Part shown: in pieces, positions 25,394-35,213 of the stretch
Position numbering within the stretch: the first letter of the stretch is position 1
Layout: every line of letters starts with the position of its first letter
DNA from: Mycobacterium montefiorense
GTDB lineage: Bacteria > Actinomycetota > Actinomycetes > Mycobacteriales > Mycobacteriaceae
Assembly: GCF_003112775.1 (NCBI RefSeq)
Contig: NZ_BFCH01000009.1
Span: forward strand, 62,001-126,000
DNA length: 64,000 bases
Direction of reading: 5' to 3'
Notes under the pieces: generated by a model
Databases searched by the model: none
Seen by the model: the letters and a program-made list of their open reading frames with translations, nothing else
Told to the model about the DNA's origin: nothing
Program-made: the position numbers and the translations under genes

Positions 25394-26616
25394 TGGCGCC
25401 GCTCCTCATGTGGATCCCATCCGTCCGCCCACTGCCCAACTGACATCCAGTGTGCCGCCAGCTCGGCGCGTTCACGCAGCTTCGGCAAGTCCGCTACGGC
25501 GGCGCCCAGGAAATTGATGTGCCCAACCTTGCGGCCCGGGCGCTCGGCCTTGCCGTACAGGTGCACCCGCGCGTCGGGCATCCGCGCGTAAAGGTGGTGC
25601 AACCGTTCGTCGACGGTCATCTCCGGCAGCTGCGCGGCACCCAGCACGTTGGCCATAACCGTCACCGGCGCGATCGCATCGGTATCGCCGAGCGGGTAAT
25701 CCAGCACCGCGCGCAAATGCTGTTCGAACTGGCTGGTGCGCGCCCCGTCCATGGTCCAGTGCCCGGAGTTGTGCGGCCGCATCGCGAGTTCGTTGACCAG
25801 CAGCGCTCCCTCGATGGTCTCGAACAACTCGACGGCGAGCACACCGACCACGCCCAGTTCGGCGGCCAGCCGCAGCGCCAGCTGCTGTGCAGCGGCGGCC
25901 ATGTCCCCGGGCAGTTCCGGGGCGGGCGCGATCACCAGCACGCAGATGCCGTCGTCTTGCACTGTCTGGACCACCGGCCACGCCGCGCCCTGACCGAATG
26001 GGGAGCGGGCCACCAGCGCCGACAACTCGCGGCGCAGTTCCACCTTTTCCTCGAGCACCACCGGCACGCCGTCCGCCAGGTAGGCGCGGGTGATCTCGCG
26101 GGCCTGCGTCAGGTCGCGCGCGAGCTGCACGCCGCGCCCGTCGTAACCGCCGCGGGCCGCCTTCACTACGAGCGGACCGCCAATGCGGCGCGCGAAGTCG
26201 TCCACTTCATCGAGTGCCTCGACGGAATCCAGCCCCACATAACGCGGCACTGCGGCGCCCAGCGCCTCAAGCTTGCGGCGCATCACGAGCTTGTCCTGGG
26301 CGTGCACCAAAGCCTGCGGCGGCGGCGCCACGTTGACGCCCTCGGCGACCAGCTTCTCCAGCAGTTCGGTCGGGACGTGCTCATGGTCGAAAGTCAGGGC
26401 ATCGGCGCCGGCGGCGACCCGGCGCAGGTCTTCCAGATCGGTATGCGAACCGATCACCACATCCGGACTGACCTGGGCCGCAGGCTCGTCGGCGGAGGTG
26501 GCCAGCACTCGCAGGCTCTGGCCGAGTGCGATGGCGGCTTGGTGCGTCATCCGGGCTAGTTGGCCGCCGCCGACCATGGCGACCAACGGGATGGGTTTAC
26601 TCGGCACGGGCATCAT
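25390..26616 (-). CDS. purK: N5-carboxyaminoimidazole ribonucleotide synthase
   Basis: ATP-grasp enzyme making N5-CAIR from AIR, bicarbonate and ATP. About 408 residues: [12 protein letters not shown] opens the fold, [13 protein letters not shown] is the ATP-binding loop, [27 protein letters not shown] holds the metal-binding residues, and KVGHINFLG ends the domain. Start at ATG 26616 (or adjacent ATG 26613). The open frame continues to 26745, but that would run past the divergent GtrA gene start and has no homology. Confidence 0.93.
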   Translation of the reverse strand: MMPVPSKPIPLVAMVGGGQLARMTHQAAIALGQSLRVLATSADEPAAQVSPDVVIGSHTDLEDLRRVAAGADALTFDHEHVPTELLEKLVAEGVNVAPPPQALVHAQDKLVMRRKLEALGAAVPRYVGLDSVEALDEVDDFARRIGGPLVVKAARGGYDGRGVQLARDLTQAREITRAYLADGVPVVLEEKVELRRELSALVARSPFGQGAAWPVVQTVQDDGICVLVIAPAPELPGDMAAAAQQLALRLAAELGVVGVLAVELFETIEGALLVNELAMRPHNSGHWTMDGARTSQFEQHLRAVLDYPLGDTDAIAPVTVMANVLGAAQLPEMTVDERLHHLYARMPDARVHLYGKAERPGRKVGHINFLGAAVADLPKLRERAELAAHWMSVGQWADGWDPHEERRQ

Positions 26617-26725
26617 GGTGTCACGGCAGACAGTGTGCTGACCAAAGCGTGTTGACCGGCTGCAACGCGAAATCGTCAGGTTCCATTTTGCGCCGTTTTC
26701 GAGTCCGTCCGTACACTCACGTCTT

Positions 26726-27385
26726 GTGTCCTTTGCCGATGCCACGATCGCGCGCCTGCCTGCGGCCTTTCAGCCCTACGCACAGCGCCATCATGAATTC
26801 ATCAAATTTGCCATCGTCGGGGGCACCACATTCATCATCGACTCGGCAATTTTCTACACCCTCAAGCTGACGATTCTGGAGACCAAGCCGGTCACGGCCA
26901 AGGTTATCGGCGGCATCGTCGCGGTCATCGCGTCCTATGTGCTGAACCGGGAGTGGAGCTTCCGTAACCGGGGCGGCCGCGAACGCCACCACGAGGCGCT
27001 GCTGTTCTTCGCGTTCAGTGGCGTGGGAGTACTGCTCAGCATGGCGCCGCTGTGGGTCTCCAGCTACGTCCTGCAGCTGCGCGAGCCGATGGTGTCGCTG
27101 ACCGTGGAAAACATCGCCGACTTCATCTCCGCCTACATCATCGGCAACCTGCTGCAGATGGCATTTCGCTTCTGGGCGTTCCGGCGCTGGGTGTTCCCCG
27201 ACCAGTTCGCCCGCACCCCCGACAGGGTGCTGGAATCCGCGCTCACCGCGGGCGGGATCGCCGAGGTATTCGAGGACGAGGTCGAGTCGGGCAACGTCAC
27301 GCTGTTGCGCGCGTGGCGCAACCGGGCGAGCCGGACTGCTCAGCTCGGTGACTCTTCGGAACCCAGGGTGTCGAAAACTTCGTGA
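26726..27385 (+). CDS. GtrA-family membrane protein (Rv3277-like)
   Basis: A 219-residue protein with four predicted membrane helices, opening with the GtrA motif FIKFAIVGGTTFIIDSAIFY and containing SYVLNREWSF. GtrA proteins are thought to flip polyprenyl-linked sugars, often for cell-envelope glycosylation. GTG start at 26726, divergent from purK with about 110 bases between. The C-terminal tail overlaps the convergent PH-domain gene by 46 bases. Confidence 0.88.
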   Translation: MSFADATIARLPAAFQPYAQRHHEFIKFAIVGGTTFIIDSAIFYTLKLTILETKPVTAKVIGGIVAVIASYVLNREWSFRNRGGRERHHEALLFFAFSGVGVLLSMAPLWVSSYVLQLREPMVSLTVENIADFISAYIIGNLLQMAFRFWAFRRWVFPDQFARTPDRVLESALTAGGIAEVFEDEVESGNVTLLRAWRNRASRTAQLGDSSEPRVSKTS

Positions 27386-27858
27386 TATAGCAGCGCGTGC
27401 ACCTCGCGCAGCCGCGGAATGTTGTAGAACTCCAACGGATCTTGTGACGCCGACTCGATAATCAGCGTCCCGGTGCGAAACGGACGCTCCCAAATCCTGT
27501 CCCGGAATTCGACGCTATTGATCCGCGCCAACGGGATATCGATGCCGCTGCGGGTCAACAATCCGTGCCGATACATCACCCGGCGATTGGTGACGACGAA
27601 ATGTGTGGTGAGCCAAGTCAAGAACGGCCACAGCGTCAGCCAGCCGACGATCACCAACCAGATTCCCCAGATCACGCCGTGGATGATGTTCTTGGTGGCC
27701 TGCTCCCAATGCGTGGAGTTGACGTAGCCGGAACCGAACGCCGCCAGCCCGGTCACCAGGATGAAAGTCACGACGGGCCAAATTAATCGCTTCCAATGCG
27801 GATGGCGGTGTATGACGACCTGTTCGCCGGCGGCCAGGGCGTTATCGGGATAGCTCAT
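27340..27858 (-). CDS. Membrane PH-domain protein (Rv3278c-like)
   Basis: 172 residues with two membrane helices near the N-terminus (LIWPVVTFILVTGLAAFG and IIHGVIWGIWLVIVGWLTLWP), then a bacterial PH-like domain (FVVTNRRVMYRHGLLTRSGIDIPLARINSVEF). Function unknown. It starts 9 bases after birA ends, likely co-transcribed, and its 3' end lies over the GtrA gene 3' end. Confidence 0.87.
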   Translation of the reverse strand: MSYPDNALAAGEQVVIHRHPHWKRLIWPVVTFILVTGLAAFGSGYVNSTHWEQATKNIIHGVIWGIWLVIVGWLTLWPFLTWLTTHFVVTNRRVMYRHGLLTRSGIDIPLARINSVEFRDRIWERPFRTGTLIIESASQDPLEFYNIPRLREVHALLYHEVFDTLGSEESPS

Positions 27859-27867
27859 GTGGTGACA

Positions 27868-28692
27868 TTAGCTCCGCAAATGCACGACGTCACCGGCGGA
27901 AACGACGACGGTCTCGTTACCGGTCTCCAGACAGAGCCGGCCGTGATCGTCGACAGCGCTGGCGGTCCCGACGATCTCCCTGCCGCCGGGCAACGCAGCG
28001 CGTACCCGGGTCCCGATGGTCAGGCTGCGCGCACGGTAGTCGGCCGCCAATTGCCAATCGGCCCCGCGCGCGGCCTGCCATGCGACGATCCGCCCGCTGA
28101 GCTCGCGCAACACCGCGCTGACCAAGGCGCCGCGGTCGGGCGCGGCCACGCCCAGGTCGAGCAGCGAGGTCGCCCCCGGCCCGTCCACCTTTTCGGGCTC
28201 CTGAGTTACGTTGAGCCCCAAGCCAATTACCACCACCGGCCGCGAGACCTCGGCGAGGATACCGGCCAGCTTGCCTTGGGAATCCCGGGAGCCGGCCAGC
28301 ACATCGTTGGGCCACTTGAGGCCCAGTTCCACACCGGTGGATCCCAGCAGTGGAGCCACCGCATCGACCACCGCCACACCGGTGGCCAGCGGCAGCCAGC
28401 CCCACCCGGTGACCGGGACGTCGACGACGCTCACCGCGACCGACATGGTGATCTGCGCCCGCGGGGAAGCCGACCACGCGCGGTTGTGGCGTCCGCGGCC
28501 GGCGGTCTGATGCTCGGTGATCAGCACCGCCCCGGCGATGTCCTCGCCGGCCGCCGCACGGGCCAGCAGATCAGCGTTCGTGGAACCGGTCTGCTCGACG
28601 ACATCGAGGTGCCGCCAACCCAATCCGGTCCCCACAAGCTCGTTGCGCAGTGCGGCCGCATCCAGTGCCGGCCTCAATGAGTCTCGATCCAT
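27868..28692 (-). CDS. birA: Biotin-[acetyl-CoA-carboxylase] ligase BirA
   Basis: Attaches biotin to the carboxylase carrier domain through biotinyl-5'-AMP. Class I (no DNA-binding domain): about 274 residues with TGSTNADLLARA, the biotinyl-AMP loop GRGRHNRAWSA, and KWPNDVLAG with the catalytic Lys. ATG 28692 gives MDRDSLRPALD, like the remembered Rv3279c start; TTG 28725 would overlap the upstream gene by 4 bases and is less likely. Its natural substrate, the biotin domain of AccA3, is encoded at 35214-37007. Confidence 0.93.
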   Translation of the reverse strand: MDRDSLRPALDAAALRNELVGTGLGWRHLDVVEQTGSTNADLLARAAAGEDIAGAVLITEHQTAGRGRHNRAWSASPRAQITMSVAVSVVDVPVTGWGWLPLATGVAVVDAVAPLLGSTGVELGLKWPNDVLAGSRDSQGKLAGILAEVSRPVVVIGLGLNVTQEPEKVDGPGATSLLDLGVAAPDRGALVSAVLRELSGRIVAWQAARGADWQLAADYRARSLTIGTRVRAALPGGREIVGTASAVDDHGRLCLETGNETVVVSAGDVVHLRS

Positions 28693-28721
28693 CACCGTCC
28701 ACCCTAGAGCGCCGGGATGCG

Positions 28722-30290
28722 TCAAAGGCGCCGGTCTCGCATGTCCATCACGGCCAGGTGGCTGAACAGCATGCTCGTCCCGATCGGGTTGCCCCCGCCC
28801 GGATACGCCAGCCCGCTGGGTGCGGCCATCGTGTTGCCCGCCGCGTACAGGCCGGGGATGGGATTGCCCGAGGTGTCCAGCACCCGCGCCGCGGGGTCGG
28901 TGCGCAAGCCGCCCTTGGTGCCTAGATCAGACAGGCCGAACGCCGCGGCGTGATATGGCGGTGAGTCGATGGGGACCAGCGGAGACGCACCGGCGGAGAA
29001 CGCACGATCGAATGCTTCGTCGCCCCGGCCGAAGTCTTCGTCGACGCCGCGGGCGGCAAAACCGTTGAACCGGGCCACGGTTGCCGCCAGCGCAGCGCCC
29101 GACACCCCGATCTTGGCGGCCAGCTCTTCGAGCGTGTCCGCGGTGTGCCACAAGCCGGCGGCGACGTACTTCTCCGTCTCGACGATGCTGACGTTGGCCG
29201 CCTTCACCGGCGGCACCTCGCCTTCCCTGTCGTCGTAGATCATCCAGTACGGCAACGTGATTGAACCGTCTTGCAGCTGCGCGATGATCTCGCGACCGGC
29301 CCGGTCGTACGCCTGGGACTCGTTGACGAACCGGTTGCCGGACTGGTTCACGAAGATGCCGCCGGTGAACCACAGCGCGAACGCGGAGCGACCGTCGGGA
29401 TGGGTCATACCCGGTGACCACCACGCCTGATCCAGCAGGTCGGTGTCCGCGCCGGCCGCGACGCCGGCCTGCAGCGCCAGACCGCGACTTCCCGGGCCGC
29501 CCATGGTGTCTCGTGCCACGCCCGGCACGCCGTATTCGCGGCGCAACTCCTCGTTGGCTTCGAAGCCGCCGGCGGCCAGCAACACGCCGCGCCGGGTGCG
29601 GATCGCGCGGCGCTCGCCGGCGGTCTCGACGATCACTCCCGTGACGGCCCCGTCGGACACCACCAGCTCGACCAGCGCGGTGTCACGCTGCAGCGACGCG
29701 GTCGGGTACTGCTCGATGGCCTTGAGGAATCGCGCGATCAGGGCTCGGCCACCGACGTAGTAGTCGGACGGCGTTTCGGCACCGAGCCAATCGGTGTCCA
29801 GCGGCCCGCGGATCGCGTCGCGCAGCTCGGGAGCGGCGGCCACCTTCCAGGGTTTCGCGGCGATGTGGCGCTGACCGTCCAGGCGCGCCTTCGGTGCCTT
29901 GCCGTAGTAGTCGGGCCACGGCAACGGCACGAACTTCAGGATTGGGTCTTGTTCCAGGTACTCGATCAGCGGCGCGCCGCCGCGGACGAACGTCTCTTGG
30001 AGTTCGCGGGGGGTGCGGTCGCCAACCACCGCCTGGTAATAGGTGAGCGCGTCCTCGATGCTGTCGTCGGTGCCGGCCCGAACAAGCACCGGATTGCAGG
30101 GAAACCAGACGCCGCCGCCGCCGGAGTAAGCAGTCGTGCCACCGAATTTGCCGGTCGCCTCGACCAGCAGCACCTCGAGACCCTCGCGCGCCGCGGTGTA
30201 CGCGCCGGTGACCCCGCCGCCTCCCGACCCCGCAACCAGTACGTCGCACTCGCGCGCCCAGCCAGCGGTTCCCAACGGGCGGGCGTCCAT
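28722..30290 (-). CDS. FAD-dependent 3-ketosteroid dehydrogenase-like oxidoreductase
   Basis: A 522-residue flavoprotein of the KstD/fumarate reductase group. The N-terminal FAD loop is [21 protein letters not shown], followed by [15 protein letters not shown]. The C-terminus has [25 protein letters not shown], the flavin-contacting segment of Delta1-ketosteroid dehydrogenases. It may introduce a double bond in a steroid or similar ring; substrate not known. It is not at this position in H37Rv and sits between birA and accD5, divergent from accD5 by 35 bases. Confidence 0.85.
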   Translation of the reverse strand: MDARPLGTAGWARECDVLVAGSGGGGVTGAYTAAREGLEVLLVEATGKFGGTTAYSGGGGVWFPCNPVLVRAGTDDSIEDALTYYQAVVGDRTPRELQETFVRGGAPLIEYLEQDPILKFVPLPWPDYYGKAPKARLDGQRHIAAKPWKVAAAPELRDAIRGPLDTDWLGAETPSDYYVGGRALIARFLKAIEQYPTASLQRDTALVELVVSDGAVTGVIVETAGERRAIRTRRGVLLAAGGFEANEELRREYGVPGVARDTMGGPGSRGLALQAGVAAGADTDLLDQAWWSPGMTHPDGRSAFALWFTGGIFVNQSGNRFVNESQAYDRAGREIIAQLQDGSITLPYWMIYDDREGEVPPVKAANVSIVETEKYVAAGLWHTADTLEELAAKIGVSGAALAATVARFNGFAARGVDEDFGRGDEAFDRAFSAGASPLVPIDSPPYHAAAFGLSDLGTKGGLRTDPAARVLDTSGNPIPGLYAAGNTMAAPSGLAYPGGGNPIGTSMLFSHLAVMDMRDRRL

Positions 30291-30325
30291 CAGCGGAGAC
30301 TACCGCGCCGCTAAGCTCGACTCCC

Positions 30326-31966
30326 ATGACGAGCGTTACCGACCACACTGCGGAACCCGCTGCCGAGCACACCATCGACATCCACACCACCGCGGGCAAG
30401 CTGGCCGAACTGCACAAGCGCAGGGAAGAGTCGCTGCACCCGGTCGGCGAAGAGGCCGTCGAGAAGGTGCACGCCAAGGGCAAGCTGACCGCCCGCGAGC
30501 GCATCCTGGCCCTGCTCGACGAGGATTCGTTCGTGGAGCTCGACGCCCTGGCCAAGCATCGCAGCACCAACTTCGGCCTGGAAGCCAACCGCCCGCTGGG
30601 CGACGGCGTGATCACCGGCTACGGCACCATCGACGGCCGCGACGTGTGCATCTTCAGCCAGGACGCCACCGTGTTCGGCGGCAGCCTCGGCGAGGTGTAC
30701 GGCGAGAAGATCGTCAAGGTCCAGGAGCTGGCCATCAAAACCGGTCGTCCGCTGATCGGCATCAACGACGGCGCCGGCGCCCGGATCCAGGAGGGCGTCG
30801 TCTCGCTCGGCCTGTACAGCCGCATCTTCCGCAACAACATCCTGGCGTCGGGTGTCATCCCGCAGATTTCGCTGATCATGGGTGCCGCCGCCGGCGGGCA
30901 CGTGTACTCCCCGGCCCTGACCGACTTCGTGGTGATGGTCGACCAGACCAGCCAGATGTTCATCACCGGAACCGACGTCATCAAGACGGTCACCGGCGAG
31001 GACGTCACGATGGAGGAGCTCGGTGGCGCCCACACCCACATGGCCAAATCGGGCACGTTGCACTACGTCGCCTCCGGTGAGCAGGACGCCTTCGACTGGG
31101 TCCGCGACCTGCTCGGCTACCTGCCGCCCAACAACTTCACCGACCCGCCGCGCTACGCGGTCGCGGCGCCGCAAGGTCCAATCGAAGAGAACCTCACCGA
31201 CGAGGACCTCGAGCTGGACACCCTGATCCCGGACTCACCCAACCAGCCCTACGACATGCACGAGGTCATCACCCGGATCCTCGACGACGACGAATTTCTG
31301 GAAGTCCAGGGCGGTTACGCGCAGAACATCGTTGTCGGGTTCGGTCGCATCGACGGCCGGCCGGTCGGGATCGTGGCCAACCAGCCCACCCAATTCGCGG
31401 GCTGCCTGGACATCAACGCCTCGGAGAAAGCCGCCCGGTTCGTGCGGACCTGCGACTGCTTCAACATCCCGATCATCATGCTGGTGGACGTCCCAGGCTT
31501 CCTACCGGGCACCGGCCAGGAATACAACGGCATCATCCGGCGTGGCGCCAAGCTGCTGTACGCCTACGGCGAAGCCACCGTCCCCAAGATCACCGTCATC
31601 ACCCGCAAGGCCTACGGCGGCGCCTACTGCGTGATGGGTTCCAAGGACATGGGCTGCGACGTCAACCTGGCCTGGCCTACCGCGCAGATCGCGGTGATGG
31701 GAGCCTCCGGTGCCGTCGGCTTCGTGTACCGCCAGCAGCTCAAGCAGGCCGCTTCCGAAGGCAAGGACGTCGATGAGCTGCGGCTGCAGTTGCAGCAGGA
31801 GTACGAGGACACGTTGGTCAACCCGTACGTCGCCGCCGAACGCGGATACGTCGACTCGGTTATCCCGCCATCGCACACCCGCGGTTACATCGCCACGGCG
31901 CTGCGCCTGATGGAACGCAAGATCTCGCACCTGCCGCCCAAGAAGCACGGGAACATTCCATTGTGA
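30326..31966 (+). CDS. accD5: Propionyl/acyl-CoA carboxylase beta subunit AccD5
   Basis: Carboxyltransferase subunit that carboxylates propionyl-CoA (and acetyl-CoA) to methylmalonyl-CoA (malonyl-CoA) with AccA3 and AccE5, supplying mycolic and methyl-branched lipid synthesis. 546 residues; oxyanion-hole glycines in [12 protein letters not shown] and [16 protein letters not shown], and in the C-terminal half [41 protein letters not shown]. Length and sequence match Rv3280. Confidence 0.96.
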   Translation: MTSVTDHTAEPAAEHTIDIHTTAGKLAELHKRREESLHPVGEEAVEKVHAKGKLTARERILALLDEDSFVELDALAKHRSTNFGLEANRPLGDGVITGYGTIDGRDVCIFSQDATVFGGSLGEVYGEKIVKVQELAIKTGRPLIGINDGAGARIQEGVVSLGLYSRIFRNNILASGVIPQISLIMGAAAGGHVYSPALTDFVVMVDQTSQMFITGTDVIKTVTGEDVTMEELGGAHTHMAKSGTLHYVASGEQDAFDWVRDLLGYLPPNNFTDPPRYAVAAPQGPIEENLTDEDLELDTLIPDSPNQPYDMHEVITRILDDDEFLEVQGGYAQNIVVGFGRIDGRPVGIVANQPTQFAGCLDINASEKAARFVRTCDCFNIPIIMLVDVPGFLPGTGQEYNGIIRRGAKLLYAYGEATVPKITVITRKAYGGAYCVMGSKDMGCDVNLAWPTAQIAVMGASGAVGFVYRQQLKQAASEGKDVDELRLQLQQEYEDTLVNPYVAAERGYVDSVIPPSHTRGYIATALRLMERKISHLPPKKHGNIPL

Positions 31967-31988
31967 GTCGAGTGAGCGGAACGACGAA

Positions 31989-32267
31989 GTGAGTGACGGG
32001 AACGAGACGAATGGTTCAGCCCCGGTGAGCGACGCCGAAGCTACCGACACCGCGCAGCCGCACGAGCCGCACATCAAGATCCTGCGGGGCCGCCCCACCG
32101 ACGCGGAGATCGCCGCGCTGATCGCGGTGCTCAGCAGCTCCGAGGGCACGCCCGCGCAGCCGCCGACCGAGAGCACCCGCTGGGGCCTTCCGGTCGACAA
32201 GTTGCGCTTCTCGATGTCCAACTACCAGCGACTCACGATGCAGCAAATAGCCCATCTGAAGCATTGA
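31989..32267 (+). CDS. accE5: Acyl-CoA carboxylase epsilon subunit AccE5 (short form)
   Basis: Small subunit that strengthens assembly of the AccA3-AccD5 complex. Only the conserved C-terminal half is obvious: [23 protein letters not shown] and a Trp ([11 protein letters not shown]). At 92 residues it is roughly half the length remembered for Rv3281, lacking most of that protein's repetitive N-terminus. GTG start at 31989; it overlaps the Maf gene by 4 bases. Confidence 0.88.
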   Translation: MSDGNETNGSAPVSDAEATDTAQPHEPHIKILRGRPTDAEIAALIAVLSSSEGTPAQPPTESTRWGLPVDKLRFSMSNYQRLTMQQIAHLKH

Positions 32268-32917
32268 CCCGAGTTGTGCTCGGGTCGGCGTCGGCCGGCC
32301 GTCTCAAAGTGCTGCGCCAGGCGGGCATCGAACCACTGGTCCTCGTCTCCGGTGTCGATGAAGATCGCCTGATCGCCGATCTGGGACCGAAAGCCCCACC
32401 CGGCGACGTGGTTTGTGCGCTAGCCCGGGCCAAGGCCGAGCAGGTGGCAAGCGAGCTGGACCGCTCTGTCGCGGCAGATTGTGTTGTCATCGGCTGTGAT
32501 TCGATGCTCTACCTCGATGACCAACTGTGCGGCAAGCCGGAGTCCATCGCCGCCGCGCGCCAACTCTGGCAGTCGATGGCCGGACGCTGCGGCCAATTAT
32601 ACACCGGCCACTGCGTAATCCGGTTGTTGGACAACGCAATTGTGTATTCCGAGGCGCAAACATCAATCACCACAGTGCATTTCGGAAGACCGGAAGACGA
32701 TGACCTAGAGGCCTACCTGGCCGACGGGGAATCATTGCGGGTGGCCGGCGGCTTCACCCTGGACGGCCTGGGCGGATGGTTCATCGACGGTGTCGACGGC
32801 GACCCGTCGGCCGTGGTGGGAATCGGGCTGCCGCTGACCCGCTCGCTGCTGCGCCGTGCGGGCCTGTCCATCGCGACGTTGTGGGCGGGAAACGTCGACC
32901 AAAGCCTCGACACGTAA
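32264..32917 (+). CDS. Maf-family nucleotide pyrophosphatase (Rv3282-like)
   Basis: House-cleaning pyrophosphatase for non-canonical or modified nucleotides. 217 residues opening [18 protein letters not shown] (the Maf substrate loop), with [15 protein letters not shown] and TGHCVI. The TTG start at 32264 overlaps the accE5 stop (TTGA), as a translationally coupled pair. Identity to the Maf family is clear; the preferred nucleotide is not. Confidence 0.88.
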   Translation: MTRVVLGSASAGRLKVLRQAGIEPLVLVSGVDEDRLIADLGPKAPPGDVVCALARAKAEQVASELDRSVAADCVVIGCDSMLYLDDQLCGKPESIAAARQLWQSMAGRCGQLYTGHCVIRLLDNAIVYSEAQTSITTVHFGRPEDDDLEAYLADGESLRVAGGFTLDGLGGWFIDGVDGDPSAVVGIGLPLTRSLLRRAGLSIATLWAGNVDQSLDT

Positions 32918-32954
32918 TCCATTGCGACCCAACGCGGCGGATCGTCGCAGCCGG

Positions 32955-33692
32955 TTATGTGTCGCGCAGGCTTGGCTTCTGCCAAACCGAGACATGGCGA
33001 GTGCTTTCGTGTTCGAACGGTCGGCGTTGCCAGTCCGCCCAACGCTGGGTGAGCGTTAGACCGGCTATCCGGGCCATCAGGTCGAGCTCAGCGGGCCAGA
33101 CATAGCGAAAGGGAATCGACCGGAAACGGCCGTCTTGGCGGACATAGTTGGAACTCATCGCCTGTGTTGCGCAGTCATACCAGTCGTAGGCCCAACGGTC
33201 GTTTTCGACCGCAAACGGGACGGCCTGTTGGCCCGGGGGTAACAGCCTCAAGGCAGGGACACCGACCTCGATGACAAAACTGCCGCCCGGCTTCAGGTGT
33301 CGGGCCGCATTGTTGAAGCAAGCGACCTGTGCGTCTTGGGTTGTGAGGTTAGAGATCGTGTTGAAGACGAGGTAGACGAGACTGAACTCGCCAGGCGCAC
33401 CAGCGGTGGCGAAGTCGCCGATGGTGGTGCCGACGGCTACGCCGCCCGGCTTGATCCGTAAACGAGCCACCATCGCCGCGGACATATCGATACCGTGGAC
33501 TTCGACACCGCGCGCCACCAGCGGAACTGCGACGCGCCCTGTGCCAACACCGAATTCGAGTGCTCTGCCACCGCCTGCGAGCTGGCCGAGGAAGTCGACC
33601 GTGGGTTCGACGACGCCCTCGTCGAACATCTCGGAGACATCGGTGTCATAGGTTGCCGCGATCTCCGCGCCGAAGTAACCGTCGTCGCTCAT
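32955..33692 (-). CDS. Class I SAM-dependent methyltransferase
   Basis: About 245 residues with the SAM-binding motif [15 protein letters not shown], acidic motif II region [10 protein letters not shown], and [11 protein letters not shown]. Substrate unknown. It lies between maf and sseA on the opposite strand, a gene I do not recall at this position in H37Rv. Start at ATG 33692 (MSDDGYFG) is preferred; ATG 33719 gives nine more residues. Neither has a strong ribosome site. Confidence 0.78.
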   Translation of the reverse strand: MSDDGYFGAEIAATYDTDVSEMFDEGVVEPTVDFLGQLAGGGRALEFGVGTGRVAVPLVARGVEVHGIDMSAAMVARLRIKPGGVAVGTTIGDFATAGAPGEFSLVYLVFNTISNLTTQDAQVACFNNAARHLKPGGSFVIEVGVPALRLLPPGQQAVPFAVENDRWAYDWYDCATQAMSSNYVRQDGRFRSIPFRYVWPAELDLMARIAGLTLTQRWADWQRRPFEHESTRHVSVWQKPSLRDT

Positions 33693-33785
33693 CGAGCGTG
33701 CATGGTACGCGACGGCCATCCGTCCACTGAGCCGCAGCGAGTGGGTGAACAGTCCGATCTCGACGCCACCGGTAGGGTCTACGAC

Positions 33786-34676
33786 GTGCCACTTCCTCCC
33801 GATTCAAGCCCGACGCTGTCGGCTTACGCCCACCCCGAACGACTAGTCACCGCCGACTGGTTGTCCGGCCACATGGGTTCGCCCGGTCTGGCAATCGTCG
33901 AATCCGACGAGGACGTGCTGCTCTACGACGTCGGGCATATCCCCGGCGCGGTCAAGATTGACTGGCACACCGACCTCAACGACCCGCGAGTCCGCGACTA
34001 CATCTCCGGTGAGCAGTTCGCGGAACTGATGGACCGCAAGGGCATCGCCCGCGACGACACCGTGGTGATCTACGGCGACAAAAGCAACTGGTGGGCGGCC
34101 TACGCGCTGTGGGTGTTCACGTTGTTCGGCCACCCCGATGTGCGGCTGCTCAACGGCGGGCGTGACCTGTGGCTGTCGGACCGCCGCGACACCAGCCTGG
34201 AGGTGCCGACCAACACCTCGACCGGCTATCCGGTCGTCGCGCGCAATGACGCACCGATCCGCGCCTACAAGGACGACGTGCTGGACATCCTCGGCAGCCA
34301 GCCGCTGATCGACGTGCGCTCGCCCGACGAGTACACCGGCAAGCGCACGCACATGCCCGACTACCCCGAGGAGGGCGCGCTGCGCGCCGGCCACATCCCC
34401 ACCGCCCGGTCCATCCCGTGGGGCAAGGCGGTCGACGAGAGCGGCCGGTTCCGCAGTCGCGAAGAGCTCGAAGAGCTCTACGGCTTCCTGGCGCCGGACG
34501 ACAAGACCGTCGTCTACTGCCGCATCGGCGAGCGATCCAGCCACACCTGGTTCGTGCTCACCCACCTGCTGGGCAAGGCCGGGGTCCGCAACTACGACGG
34601 GTCGTGGACCGAGTGGGGTAACACCGTGCGGGTGCCGATCGTCGCGGGCGAGAGCCCGGGAGTAGTACCGGCCTGA
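33786..34676 (+). CDS. sseA: Thiosulfate sulfurtransferase SseA (two rhodanese domains)
   Basis: Rhodanese that moves sulfane sulfur from thiosulfate to a thiol acceptor. 296 residues, two rhodanese domains; only the second has the catalytic Cys, at residue 245 in [11 protein letters not shown], while the first ([13 protein letters not shown]) lacks it as usual. GTG 33786 gives [21 protein letters not shown], matching the family start; an open frame to 33495 is an artefact. It overlaps the next gene by one base (TGATG), so sulfur handling is coupled. Confidence 0.93.
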   Translation: MPLPPDSSPTLSAYAHPERLVTADWLSGHMGSPGLAIVESDEDVLLYDVGHIPGAVKIDWHTDLNDPRVRDYISGEQFAELMDRKGIARDDTVVIYGDKSNWWAAYALWVFTLFGHPDVRLLNGGRDLWLSDRRDTSLEVPTNTSTGYPVVARNDAPIRAYKDDVLDILGSQPLIDVRSPDEYTGKRTHMPDYPEEGALRAGHIPTARSIPWGKAVDESGRFRSREELEELYGFLAPDDKTVVYCRIGERSSHTWFVLTHLLGKAGVRNYDGSWTEWGNTVRVPIVAGESPGVVPA

Positions 34677-35107
34677 TGACTCTGCCCGCACCGCTGGCCG
34701 AGGTGGTGTCCGACTTCGCCGAAGTTCAGGGCTCCGACAAGCTGAAGCTGCTGCTGGAGTTCGCCGACGACCTGCCGGAGCTGCCCGACGACCTCGCCGA
34801 GGCGGCGATGGAGCCGGTTCCCGAGTGCCAATCGCCACTGTTCCTGCATGTCGACGCGGACGACCCGAATCGGGTGCGGTTGTATTTCAGCGCTCCCGCC
34901 GAAGCGCCGACCACCCGCGGATTTGCCGCGATTCTGGCCGCCGGCCTCGACGAGCAACCCGCCGCCGACATCCTGGCGGTGCCCGAAGATTTTTACAGCG
35001 AGCTGGGCCTGGCGGCTCTGATCAGCCCGCTGCGGTTGCGCGGCATGTCGGCGATGCTGGCCCGGATCAAGCGGCGGCTGCGCGAGTCCGGTCCCGAAAC
35101 TCGCTGA
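34676..35107 (+). CDS. SufE-like protein (Rv3284-like)
   Basis: 143 residues with the SufE fold: [31 protein letters not shown] and [13 protein letters not shown]. SufE proteins accept sulfur from a cysteine desulfurase via a Cys, here probably in PECQSP. Paired with the rhodanese SseA, it may form a sulfur relay for Fe-S or sulfur-containing cofactors; this pairing is inference from the one-base overlap. Confidence 0.86.
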   Translation: MTLPAPLAEVVSDFAEVQGSDKLKLLLEFADDLPELPDDLAEAAMEPVPECQSPLFLHVDADDPNRVRLYFSAPAEAPTTRGFAAILAAGLDEQPAADILAVPEDFYSELGLAALISPLRLRGMSAMLARIKRRLRESGPETR

Positions 35108-35213
35108 GCGGAGACCGGTTACCGGCGCCCCCGGCGCGCCGCCTAAACTTCCCCCGATAAGACTTGTAAGAAATTCTCTTAGAGACGACGAAGACGGAAC
35201 ACAGGAGGCGCAG

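Noticed and set aside
26617..26745. Longer purK start
   Set aside because: It would overlap the divergent GtrA gene start and adds residues unlike the family.
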